From assembly GCF_032854445.1 (NCBI RefSeq), contig NC_088295.1, positions 74,988,028 through 75,052,027 on the forward strand: a DNA stretch of 64,000 nt, written 5' to 3'. The position numbers and the translations under genes are program-made. This document shows positions 35,641-47,600 of the stretch, piece after piece. The notes beneath the pieces are model-generated. The model saw nothing but the letters and a program-made list of their open reading frames with translations. It was not told the origin of the DNA and ran no database searches. The stretch's first letter is position 1; each line of letters opens with the position of its first letter. The stretch comes from Liolophura sinensis. Taxonomy: Eukaryota > Mollusca > Polyplacophora > Chitonida > Chitonidae.

Positions 35641-37864
35641 ACCTCTCACCACCAGCAGTGCACAACATCGCAGCATTTGTGGTGTGCAAATTTACACCAT
35701 CGTGCCTTAGCCCATTACCATGTTTTTTGGTGTAAAATCGACATTTTGTTGATCATTTACAATTTGTGCTATGAATGCTTACATGCTATCTGTGTATTCA
35801 GTCAATGCGTACCTGTTATCTGATTTAGCCAGTCGATGATTATGTGTTCTCTGTTGTCGTCAGTTAACTGGGTTTAATCCAGTCATATCTTATGTGTTAT
35901 CTAATGTAGTCAGTCAGCGGTTTGGTGCATACATATATATTGTCCATGTGATATCGTGTGCAAGTCGTTATTACGTTGGATCATCTGTAGTCGGGAATTA
36001 GGCGATATGGTATGCAGTCCATTGCATGTGTCTGTCGCCAGTAATGTAGATGGCGTGTTGCCTGATGTCAGCTGAAAAGTCCACATAGGCCAGATGATGA
36101 GCCTGAGGGAATCATAAAAGCACCTGGTCGAGTTAATGGCGAGTTCTGACAGAGGAAGCAATGACAAGGCCTAAAGTTACATCACGGCAACTAGTCGTTA
36201 GACTAAGAGAGAAATTCTCGGGGAAAGTCTGTACTTTAATTGACGTTTTGAAAGAAAACTGACGACATAGGAAGCCTTCGAAAATGTTGGAATTTGATAT
36301 TTAAAACCAAAATATGTTGCACCTGGACCAATTAACGGGTCAATTAGACCATGTTGTCAAAGTTTTCAACATGCATACCAGCAATTGTACGGGTGTTCAC
36401 CTATTGGTAATTTGCGGACGTGTGACTGCGTACAGGATTTTGGCATGAAGCTGGTAAGAGGTTTAGTCGAGGAGGGGAACAGAAAAACGAAAAGAGAAAT
36501 GTGATGTACGAGTGACAGTGATTTGATAGGGTCTTTTGTGAAATTACTTAAGTTCTGGTGTTCTGGGCGAAAGCCGGTAGTTTGGAACTTCTCTTGGTGA
36601 ATCGTTAGCATAGTAGATCTGTCGTCAGCCCGATATTTCGCGAACACGTCCCTCGCCTAAACGCTTGCGCCATAAATCTTCATTACGGACGCATTATCCC
36701 GTAGGATGGTGGACGACACTGGGTGTTCACCAATCGACTTTTAACTGCGACAATTAACTATCCTGAACGTTTAGACGCTGACTTTTTATTAATGACTTAA
36801 GCTGATAAGCAGGCAATGTCCTAAACTTGGGCTATACACCAGTTTGCTACTTGGTACATTGGGGGCACTGTTAGCGGCAATTACAAACTGCAAAGTAGAA
36901 ACACCCATATACACAGATATCGAATTCACTTCTTTGCTTTCCTGGATCAACTGATGAGGCATTACTCAGCATACTGTATCAACAAGACCTATCTCTTCCT
37001 CTCTTCGCTTCACAAGTTATACTGTGAAATGTTTAAGAAATGTTAACTTCTGCGAATAAATTACAAAATTTAATATTTATGCTACTGTTCTTGGCAAGAA
37101 TGTGTCTGGTAGGTGATATATTATCACATTGTTCAGAGGAGGGCCTTGAGCAATGATGCAGAGGTTAATTGATTCGTTTAAGATTCGTATGTCCCTTACA
37201 TACGTGTCAAACAATTCGTTTTACAGCTATAATTGAGGAGGCCATGTTGTGCGTGTATTTGTATCCCAGTTTAATGAATTTTATACATTAATACGTCAAT
37301 TCATAAGTGGTGGCGATTCAAGATTTTCAAATTCACATGCATTTGGTAATAACTTAAGTCATTAAATTAATCTAAACATTGATGATCAAGTCAAATATAT
37401 GTTTAAAGTATAACGACAAACCAAGAATTTTCCTGAACCTTGCATATCATATCTAATTGATAATCCTATGTATGTTTCAAAATAATCAGTTGGTCGTTAA
37501 ATTATACATTGAGGTGGCTTTGTGAAAATATGCCGAAAAAGTTCTCCAGTTATTTACATCGGCCGGCGGTTTACTTCGGCATTCCTTTTGTTTGCGATAA
37601 CTTTTTTTGTACCATCCAAATAATTCATTTAAGATGGGAAAAAAGAAAAATATGAAACCAGTGCTTTTTTAGCCATAGTAAAAAAACCCACCTATAATAT
37701 GTATTATCTTAATCTTACACGATCCAGACAAGTTTTAGTCTAGTTGGCATGAATAAATTCCGTTATAAGTCATAACAGAAGCTGACATTACCCTGATAAA
37801 TGTTTCTAAATAGCAGTAATAAAGGACAGTATTAAACTCTCCCAGGAGCAGGATATACAAATTA
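35641..37864. other. Non-coding, nothing firmly recognised
   Basis: A GGCCGGCGGTTTACTTCGGC word near 37560-37582 resembles a stretch at 58186-58215 and may mark another repeat family. No gene supported. Confidence 0.5.
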
Positions 37865-38360
37865 CCTCAATATACATGCATCAAGAACAGCATCTGAAAT
37901 AATGTGAACATGAACAGCATCTGAAATAATGTCAACACCAAGAATAGTGTTGACAAACATCTTAACACCAAGCTCAAGAACAGTAGCTGGAAATTATTTC
38001 AACATCGAGAACACTATCTGAAAGTATCTGAACACGAAAAACAGTTTTTGAGAATTATTTCTGCATCAAAAAGTGTACTTGGAAGATAGCTCATCCAACA
38101 TTAAGGACAGAATTTAAAATTAATTAATCTAATTTGAATGCTGCTTACCTGAATATCAAGAACATGATTTGCAATTTATCACAAAACGAAGACTTATATT
38201 TGGATATTATGTCACTATATAGCAAGGAAAGTGTTTTGTTATTATTTTAACATTATTATTTGGAAATTATCACGGCACCAAGAGCAGTATTTGACAAATG
38301 TGTCAACACCAATAACATTAATTGGAAATAACCTCATCATTAAAGGCATTATCTTGAAAT
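37865..38360. repeat. Degenerate tandem repeat, AAGAACAGCATCTGAAAT-like unit
   Basis: Successive variants of CAAGAACAGCATCTGAAATA and ATGTCAACACC-type words, with irregular spacing of about 27-40 bp. Confidence 0.65.
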
Positions 38361-39216
38361 TATCTCATTATGCGGAATTCAAACCAAATGTCAGTTTGTT
38401 GTCTATGAGTATAATAAGAATAACTTTCAGAAAAATCCCCACCATTAAGTTCCTCAGAAGGGTCTAAAAGTACGACAGGTTCGTCCGTTTTCTACTATAA
38501 GCGAATACATATATATTGTAGTAAGGCAGGTATTGGAGATTATGTATGTTACTATATAGCGCCTATGCTTATGGCTTTGCCGCTGTCCACAAACACATTA
38601 CAGAGACAAACAAAACGACCTAGGCTTCTCTAGGGGATATTGAGAATCCCATCACAGGATCAAAGTTCTTAACCTTCAGATCTGCTTTGCCATACCAAGT
38701 ACAAAGTAAGAGCAGGCCACACTGCACCAAGTCACAGTTTTCATCCGACAAGGATAGCGTTAGATCTTAAAGGTGTGTCCTTTGATGTCGCCGACATAGA
38801 CAGGTAGTACTTAACTTCATTGACCGAGTATAATGCGGCGTATGGACGGCGAAATTAGTTTACATTGATATATGGGCGAGCGCTCTGCACCTTAATGCCC
38901 AAAACCTTATTGATTCCTTCAACGGTGTTGTTCTGAAACGAATTTAGGCCAAAGTGTGGCATATGTTTGGACAGGTTTGTGTCACAGGAACTACACCCAC
39001 CCCGTCTGGACAAATTCCCAGGTGTAATTACAGTACATGATCTTTCGGGTCTATAAAATAATTGTAACCCACTTTGGTGTCGGTTTCACCTGAATCGAGC
39101 TGATCCATACTCCATACATCTCTCAGGCCTGTGAATAATTGTAATCCATACTGATATATATATATAGATGTATATATACGTTTCTCTTGAACATCGCAGA
39201 TTCATGTATACTGTAT
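38361..39216. other. Non-coding, nothing recognised
   Basis: No gene or repeat defined; short AT microsatellite near 39153-39175. Confidence 0.6.
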
Positions 39217-39368
39217 CGTAAGTGAGAAGTTCTCTCAGCAACCTGCGGATGGTCGTGGGTTTCCCCCGGGCTCTGCCCGGTTTCCACCCACCATCATGCT
39301 AGCCGCCTTTGTATAGGTGAAATATTCTTGAGTACGGCCTAAAACACCAATCAAATGAATAAATATAT
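39217..39368 (+). mobile_element. SINE family A, headless copy
   Basis: Starts CGTAAGTGAGAAG at the recurrent boundary, followed by CAGCAACCTGCGGATGGTCG, CCCCGGGCTCTGCCCGG, CCACCATCATGCTAGCCGCC, TTGAGTACGGCCTAAAACAC and an AAAT tail. One of the better-preserved bodies. Confidence 0.85.
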
Positions 39369-42300
39369 ATTGTATACCCTGTAACTCATAGGCAAGAGTC
39401 TCTCCACTTACATAGATGTCACACATAGCGTTAGTTTGATCTACGCATGCACAGTTACAATTCTATCATTATTCGCTTATTGAAGTCACACATTCTGTGC
39501 TAGTTTCTTACAATAAAAGCAAGATGATGCCAAGCAAAGGATTTCTGACATTTGTCGTTCTTTTATCCAGGAACCCTTCTTCGCGAATAAGGCTCAGTGA
39601 ACAAACGAATTAAAAAGAAAACTAAAATAAAGTAATCAAGCAGATGCTTAAAAACTCGCCTAAACCCTTAAGTGATAAAAACACACTAGCTAGATCTTTT
39701 ATTTTGTCTACTGTTATGTCAAGAGCGCTGTTACGTGTATGTTTTGGGTAAAAAATAGGCTGTTCAACGTTTAACAATCAAGGGAGTAGACTATAGCATG
39801 CTGTATATGGTCTTATTTTAGAATTGATAACGAGTCGTATCGTGAGTGAATTTATGTGATAATCAGTTAAATATAAATAGAAATTCAGTTTATCGTGATC
39901 CGGCCATTAGGCCTAGTAATGATACTCCAGGTGAAAATAAACACAAAGAAATGTATGAGGTAATCTCCTAACATTTATTTACTAATAATGCCTAGACAGT
40001 CGGTAGCTTTTGGGTTTTGTGTTTAGACATTTTGGCTTCATCTTTTGTAAGTTAAATTTCGTCTATATTAACAAATGACTTTGTGAAGTGCACCAATGAC
40101 AAACGAAAAACACGTGTCAGTGAGTAATAGTTTATAGACAAGTCACTTTTTTGTTCCTTTATTGGCAGGAGATTTCTCCGTGTTTCCGGATCCGGGTGAT
40201 GGTTCATTATTTACATGGCCTCTAGCTGTTTCGTGGACGTGCCAAGAGACAAATATTTCAAGGTGGTTATCGTTGAAGGAAGATAATACCCTAAAAAGCA
40301 CTTGTGTGGATTAAAGAAGCCACCCACCGCATTCTTTACACACCTTACGGTCTCAGTTCGAGCGGTAACAAAACAATCCCTAAACCAGCTGACAATATGA
40401 AGCGAGTTTAGGTCACGTTGCGCGAGAAAATAGTCTGTCGTCTTAAGGCAACAGTACCATAAGAGTTGAGATTTTCGACTGAGGGATCCGTTACCCCAAC
40501 TGGTCTAGATAAGAGATCCTGAGATGGCAGATTCCAGGCAGGGGGCGCGGTATAGGGGTGAGGTGATTCTAATCGGCCGAGTACACTATAAGCTTAGAAG
40601 CTTGATGTTTTTTCCAAGTCATGTGCGGGTAATCGAGTCGAACAGTAGACAGGGCTGGCCATGGTTTCCATGGTGTTTGGCCCTGTAACACACCTAGACC
40701 AACATTTTTGTCCGCCCGTCACAATACAGAGACGCTCTGTAAACTCACCCCTTACATCTCGTCACGTCCTGGGTCCAAACAAAGCGTCTCGCATCACCCA
40801 TCTAATAGACATTAACAGCCCTCTGATCAACCACACCTGAGTATAGGGCTGGCCCCGCCGCCACGGGTTGTGAAGATGTATACACTGATACATCAACTTA
40901 CCTATCGATATACCACTACAACATCACGCTCGCAACTCGCATTCACCATACAGACATTCGTAGCTTTTCAGCATTATATCTTGTGCAATCTAAATGCGTT
41001 GAATCATATTTAATGGAATTGTCAGCGTTATAGACTGACACAACTGTGTTGGTAAACTTCCACACTTGTCCCCCTTGCATGCACCAAGTCAACACAAGCT
41101 GAAAGCTATTTAAACACCCAAATTTTCGAAATAGTTGTCTCCGTACGTCATTATGCACACATATCGTTCTATCAAGTTTATGCAGATACTATTATTCCAT
41201 GGTACATGACTACTTTAAGTTTTACTCACATTTAATAAATATTTTAATTATGTTTGCTGTATTACATTTTCGGCATAAAAGCACATAGTATATATTATAG
41301 AATAAATATACTAAATAATTTTAAAGAATGTCTTATTTATGTCAATGTCTGTTTGGGGCTAACTGCTTGATCTTTTACCATTTAAATAATTTGGGCTTTG
41401 CGCTACCATGCAATTGGCTAACTTGAATAATTGTGTAATTCGAACATAACAAATATACGAACTTTTAACCCCCACTTACAGCTATATGATTTGCAGCATG
41501 TTTAAACTATAAAATATTTTTCTTTAAACAAAATATGGCGGCGTTGCATTACATCCATATAAATATCGCTATAAGTCGATGGTTAATTTGTAAAAGAACT
41601 TACAGAAAAAAATGTCCAGCTAAACTTCAATTTTTCGCTGTCAGAACGAATAGGCTTAGCAATTAATTATAATTTAATTAACTGGGACCCAAGGTGCGCG
41701 AGTTTACTTAAGCGTTTGTATCCTCCTCATTCGTGTTCTGAAGCAGTTCTATTATACACATGCAAATTCAGGAGGAGAGCGGCTTTAATCTTGTTCAGCA
41801 GTTTGCATCTCATTGGGGCCTGACAATCTGGGCTTGTGTGTCACTTGTCTTCGTTTTCTCAGTTCGACATCTGCTGAGACTAGCCGAACAACAGCGGTGG
41901 TAAATCCGCAGAAAATGAGTCCAGTACAGCGGGTCATGTGTTCCGTCAAAATAGACAGAGTACAGAGAGCGTCTGGATTCCCAGATAAAGAGGCTATGGC
42001 AACATGATTATAACTGATCCGCCGTTTCCTAGTAGCTGATTATAGTCGGATACCAGAGATTTGATTGGTGCAAATATTGGCGAACAAATACCGGCTTAGG
42101 ACCAATGGCCAATGATTAACGCCGGCAGTAAATCAAATTTTGCCGTGTCCATCTCGAATGCGAAGATGAAGTGATTCTGGACTTAGACGATTTGGTTTTG
42201 CTTTATTCCAGTTTATACCTTGACAGTTTTCACTTTAAACACTAATCTGTTAATTTTAATGTAATACTACGTTTTCTGAGTGGTCTTCGAATTGATTATG

Positions 42301-42905
42301 TTACTACTAAATAAGAGTATGTTATGGACCTACACAATATCCGGTTACGTCTACAGAATCATTCTTTTGGAATAACGGGAAATTTCCTTCATATACAACA
42401 CAATAGTTTGTAACATAATTTATTCCCTCCATCACTCAGAAAACATACCATTCGGTTAATTTAATAGAATACTTTATACAGCATAAGTAGTGTGATATTC
42501 GAGCCTACAGATTCCTTTCATTGTAAAAACGCCATGCACAGTTCTCTTGGGTACTTGTTACAAAGAATACAGCTATACCCTAAGAACTGTCTCGAATATT
42601 TGATCCTTGCCTTCATCTACAGCGATCAAAATTTGAATGGAAAATTTAGTAAATCTGAGTGCTTGATATTTTTTCCATATAGTAGACATCTAACATTGTA
42701 TAAGACATGCATTTTAACTTGCTCGTAAACTGAAAGTCTTCAATATTGTGAATAACTGTCTTCCGATTAATCACTCCTGCAGTGTTCTGTTGAACACAAG
42801 TAAATGACGTTAATAGCTTGTCTTTTTCTGATTGAAAAAGAGATCCCGGAGTACTGCAGATTTAGATACATCTAAATAAAATTTACAGAGGTTGTAAACA
42901 TTTTG
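39369..42905. other. Non-coding; second CTCF-like motif near 40537-40548
   Basis: No gene supported. A GC-rich stretch at 40480-40900 includes GGCAGGGGGCGC, matching the right half of the CTCF core in the same orientation as the site at 33827. The 40.2-40.9 and 41.7-42.2 kb stretches are GC-richer than their surroundings. Confidence 0.45.
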
Positions 42906-42986
42906 TATTTATTTTATTATTTCATTTGTGTTTTACGCCGTATTCAAGAATATTTCACTTATACGACTGCGGCCAGCATTGTGGTT
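42906..42986 (-). mobile_element. SINE family A, 3' fragment
   Basis: On + shows TTTATTTTATT, then GTGTTTTACGCCGTATTCAA, ATTTCACTTATACGACTGCG and GGCCAGCATTGTGG. Head and mid-body are absent. It lies about 1 kb past the GBX stop codon. Confidence 0.75.
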
Positions 42987-43955
42987 TAACGTTTTGTATG
43001 GCCAAAATCTAGAGTGTTGAGTGAAAAAATAAAAAGGCATTTAACACTTTAGGAAATTGAATTCGATGTAGTTTAATATTATTTAACAGCTCTTTCCTGA
43101 TACCCATCTGTTATAAAACATAATATATAATAAATGTCAAAAAGAACTTAAAAATGATACGCTTTGATAGACATAATTTAAAATTCTGTACAAAATGAGA
43201 CGAAACACTGTACATATACCTTGTTGGTAATGAGAAAAATCAAAATGGCGGACGTATGGAAATGTATAGATGAAATTTGATGGGCACATTGAATAATTAA
43301 TCAAAGTGAAATAATTAACTTGAGGAGGTGTCATTAGGTGTCAGGGGTCACACTAACTTGGCCAGAGATTAAAGCTGTTCGTATGTAATCAATATATGAG
43401 ACCACGATATGCCTTCGAGACAAGTGATATTGGAGACGTGACGTGGGTAAAATATAGGAAAATATGTACCCGTTTTATGCACAAAAGAATTTTTTAAAAT
43501 TTCAAATATTTTAGAATTTGTTCTATCCACATTTTGGGGATTTTTTTCATGAGAAAATTCATCATTTTCACGCATACAATCATTTATGTAAATATTCAGA
43601 GACCTTTTCATAACAAACAACAAAACTGATCTTTTCATGAGCACAAAAACTGAAACAACGCTATGCGTTAAAAATAACAATGTGTTGGACTTGTTTTGAT
43701 TAATAAAGCACGTGAGATGTCTGATAGCCTTTCCAGAACAAGGGTTAAATAATAAACGTAAATCATAGAGACTCCTTCCTTGTCAATGTGCAGTAAAAAA
43801 AATCTTCTTCAATCAAACATGAAAATATCACCAGTTTCACATGAAGCTTTCGGAGAGGGCATGCTGTTCCGTTTTCACATTCTTAAATAAAACGAATTTT
43901 GGCTACATATGTTCAGTCATGTATATAAACTGTACAGCACACAAACAATGGTTTC
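42987..43955. other. Region 3' of GBX, probably including its 3' UTR
   Basis: Transcription of GBX runs leftward into this stretch. I found no minus-strand AATAAA between 43955 and about 43000, so the 3' end is not placed. A 103-residue open frame here has no family resemblance. Confidence 0.4.
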
Positions 43956-44671
43956 TCAAAGAGTCTGGTTGCCCATGGGCCGGACAGTCTTTTCTAACTG
44001 CTGATGTTGACTTCGTATCGCCATTCTGTTCACGTGAACTGGAATAGGGACAACAATCTTAGGTTTGTTATTTGTCTGCTCCCCTAAATGACGTCCATGA
44101 ACAATTCCTGCCTTCACACGCTTCCATTTGGCTCGCCTGTTTTGAAACCATATCTTCACCTGAACTTCGCTCAGTTTTAAACTTTGCGCGATCTGAGATC
44201 TTTCCGTGAGAGATAAATATTTCTTACTGTGGAACTCTTTCTCCAGTTCCAGAAGTTGTTCGCTCGTGAAGGCTGTCCTTCGTCGTCTGGTTTTTCCTGC
44301 TGGAGAGGTAGATATTGAACAGCCGGAACCGGAAGTGAGACCAAACTCCGAACTCTGGTCACCGTCATCACATTCATCGTCCATGTTGTTGTTGTTAGCA
44401 GATTCTCTGTCCGAATAGTCTGTTGTATTATCGACACAAATTTCCAGCGGTTCAGGAGAACTTTCTCGCATTCTTTCATCGCTGTCCGCGCCCGTGTCAT
44501 GTGACGACTGGACATTACCCCCTTTGGAAGCTCTGTGACGTGACTCGACATTGTGGGGTTCACCACTGTTATTGCACAAAGGATTATGAGATGTGAATTT
44601 ATCCGAGGAACTGTCCGCCGTTTCCTTCTCAACCCCAGAAGTACTGTCTATGTCATCATTGCTGTAGTTTC
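43956..44671 (-). CDS. GBX: GBX exon 2 with homeodomain
   Basis: Begins GA to complete G218 after acceptor TTTCCCAAG. The homeodomain occupies 44291-44112. The stop lies at 43956-43958 after ...PMGNQTL. Overlapping open frames in other phases are shadows. Confidence 0.97.
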
Positions 44672-47600
44672 CTTGGGAAAGACAAATAAAAATACACGAA
44701 AATAAGTGAACAGATAAATCCCATATACATAAATAAATAAATAAACCAGCGTTATACATTTTCAAATAAACCTAATAGATATATTACATTCAGGCTGTTT
44801 GGTTAAAGACGCGCTTTCTGTCAGTTAGAAAGCTGCCTTGTTCAAAGTTCTTCCAAAATTCATCAGGTTTAATTCTAAGAACCCTTAACTAGATTTTGGC
44901 CCTGGTGAATAAAAAAATTAATGAACAGCTGTCTCAGTCAAAATGTTTTAGAGTTCATATATGGACCCAGAATTTAAAATTTTGATCATCTCACAAGTTT
45001 AACCTTAAGCTGGAATAAGAGATCACACCTTAGCGCCACGTCGGCAAAATTTCAGACTTGCATATCGTGAGGATTTATGACAAGAGTGTCAAAATTTCAA
45101 CATCCAATACTAAAACCTAAGCACGGGATTTCAAACTTTGAATGAAGAGAAATCACTGCCAAATACGCCTCACGGACGGTGGCAAATATTTTTCACTTTC
45201 ATATTTAAATTTTATACAATATGGCATTTGAAAGGGTGGAAGTATAAGGGCTAATATCACCTAAAGTTTCTAATTTGTACCCATTGTGCTGTCACAGTGA
45301 GGTAAGTCATGCCACCAAGGTTGTTACAAAACGTTGTAAGACATTGTTGAACAAAAGACAAGAACTGAACTTGAATATGCCATACGCATGGCAGTGATCT
45401 TATATTCCCTTAACGGGACGACGTTTGATATGGTTAATCCGTAATATTTCATTTTATAGTAGATTTTTATTCAACTTTAACAGTCATTTACAGCCTTAAA
45501 TAACTGCGTGTCATCGCGTTTGACAACAGCTCGATTCTGTGCTCGCCATTGAGGGGAACACTTCAGCCGGCAGTACATACGAGGGCTGTGGCCATACACC
45601 ATGGGACACACTCTGCCGAGTTAGCAGCGATTAATAGACACCGGGCACATTAAAAGAACAGAATAGGGGACAGGGTTAAAAAAAGGAACAGCGAGAATAG
45701 GACTAAGTTTTTCGACCCTCTGGGTGCGTAGGGTAATCAGTGCCTCCCTTGTCATTGATGGATTGCCTATCTTTTCTTGTCCGAGAGTTGGAGAGGCAAT
45801 AAAATCAGAGAGCCTGATCGTTAGACACAAGGAAACAACTAAGTCCGTCTCTCTCCCCAAAACGGTTACGTCTGCCACCTCTAGCCCTAAGACCTCTAAG
45901 TAGGATTTTTTCCCGACCTCAGACCACCATCAAAAAACTATTTGCCTTCATTCGTTTTATCTTTCTACAGAATCGCATTAATTGCTAATGTTTTGGACTG
46001 ACCCCCAACACTGACCATGTACTCGAACCCGTGGCTACGGTATAAATTATCTGAGCACACAAAAAGTCGCTAATGTTTTCGGGGTTGAATTCAATTAGCT
46101 TAGGACGTGTATGTAAGAAGAAATTGAGCGCGTGTGCAGATGTTCGCGCCTAACAGTGATTGACCTTCATACAGCTTGGTTTTCACAGCGCTGACGACAA
46201 GCGGTGGGAGAAATGCGAGCCGCGGGGAGAGTTAATAGCGTTAGCAGCCTGTCCCCGGTATCATTTACAATGGCATCAGCATATGATGGCAGAGACGACA
46301 GATAGAGTGAACAACGATTATCGAAAAAACCTAGACGCATGCCTAAATACCGTTCACACGGAGACGAGAGGCCTAATCACAACAAGAAGTCATTTTAACG
46401 TGTTAGAGTGTAACTGTGGCCATTTAGCCTACAAGTATGAGGACACAGGAACAGGCTTAACATGGCATGTATTTTTTGAAATGCAAATAATTTAAAAATA
46501 AATAACAATAAAATAAGTACTACTCATTTAAGGAAGAGACGCAACATTAAACAGCATTTTTTTTATTGGGATGGGAAAATGAAAATCAAAGTAAATTCAT
46601 TTTTGTCGTAAACTCAAAGCAATCTAGCTGTTAGTTTTAATGAAACATAATTTTACAGGTCATGCATTTACCTTTGTTGAAACAGTTTAACTTAGCGATG
46701 TACAAGTTGGGCCATACTTAAAGCCTAAGGGCTGTAAGTATTAAGAAAAATATCATCTCTTCCATATAGATGTAGAACAAATATTTGTTGCCACAACAAT
46801 TATTAAACCATCTGTACTACTATTCAAAGCTTTTTACGATGAAACCATACTAACAAGGGTTAAAAAATATTTTGCCGCGAACAAATAGCTATATTCACCG
46901 ACAGAGATGAAAGAGATTTTGAGGATAAATTGTTTTTAAGTCTTTTTTTTATTTCATTCTTAATCTTAGATTTATGGCTTTTTTCTGGTAGAGAAACGCT
47001 CATACGTTATAGCCAGTCAAACCTTTAACAGAGGAAGTCATAGTACAGTTGGTTAAATGTCAGTTACATGGTTTTCCTGTGTTCAATGACTAATACAGAT
47101 TGTATTCCCTTGACTCTTCTTTTTCCAGTCAGCAGGCCTAATGTGACAGTGTGTTAATGCCTGTCCGCCACCCTATCGCATTAACACGCTGCCCTGTATT
47201 GCGTTTGTGCTGTCAACGGCCACTTATCTTCAGCCTTCTCTGTTCCCCGCCCGCCGGTGCTGTTATAGTATTACCTCAAAGACTAACACTTTGAAATTCG
47301 AAATCAAAATAAGCCCGAGGACTGGCGTGTAACTCCACTGAGATTCCAGTCAGGGGTGAGTTCTGAGCAAAAGGAAGAATGCGCCTTCTTATGGCTTGTT
47401 AATTCTCTGGAATTTCCAAATTGGAAGTGTCAAAAAATTGGTCCGTGGAAGAATACACTTGCGTCCTTTGGCGATATCGAGGTAACAATAAGGTCAAAGA
47501 TCTGAGCGTGTATTTCAGAGTTAATTAGTATATCTTAACACATGATAGGGAAGTTTCCCCACAGTTGTGCACACGTTGACTTTAATTGATTTTAGATCCG

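Noticed and set aside
44177-44632. 151-residue open frame inside GBX exon 2
   Set aside because: Shadow frame of the GBX coding sequence with no recognisable domain.
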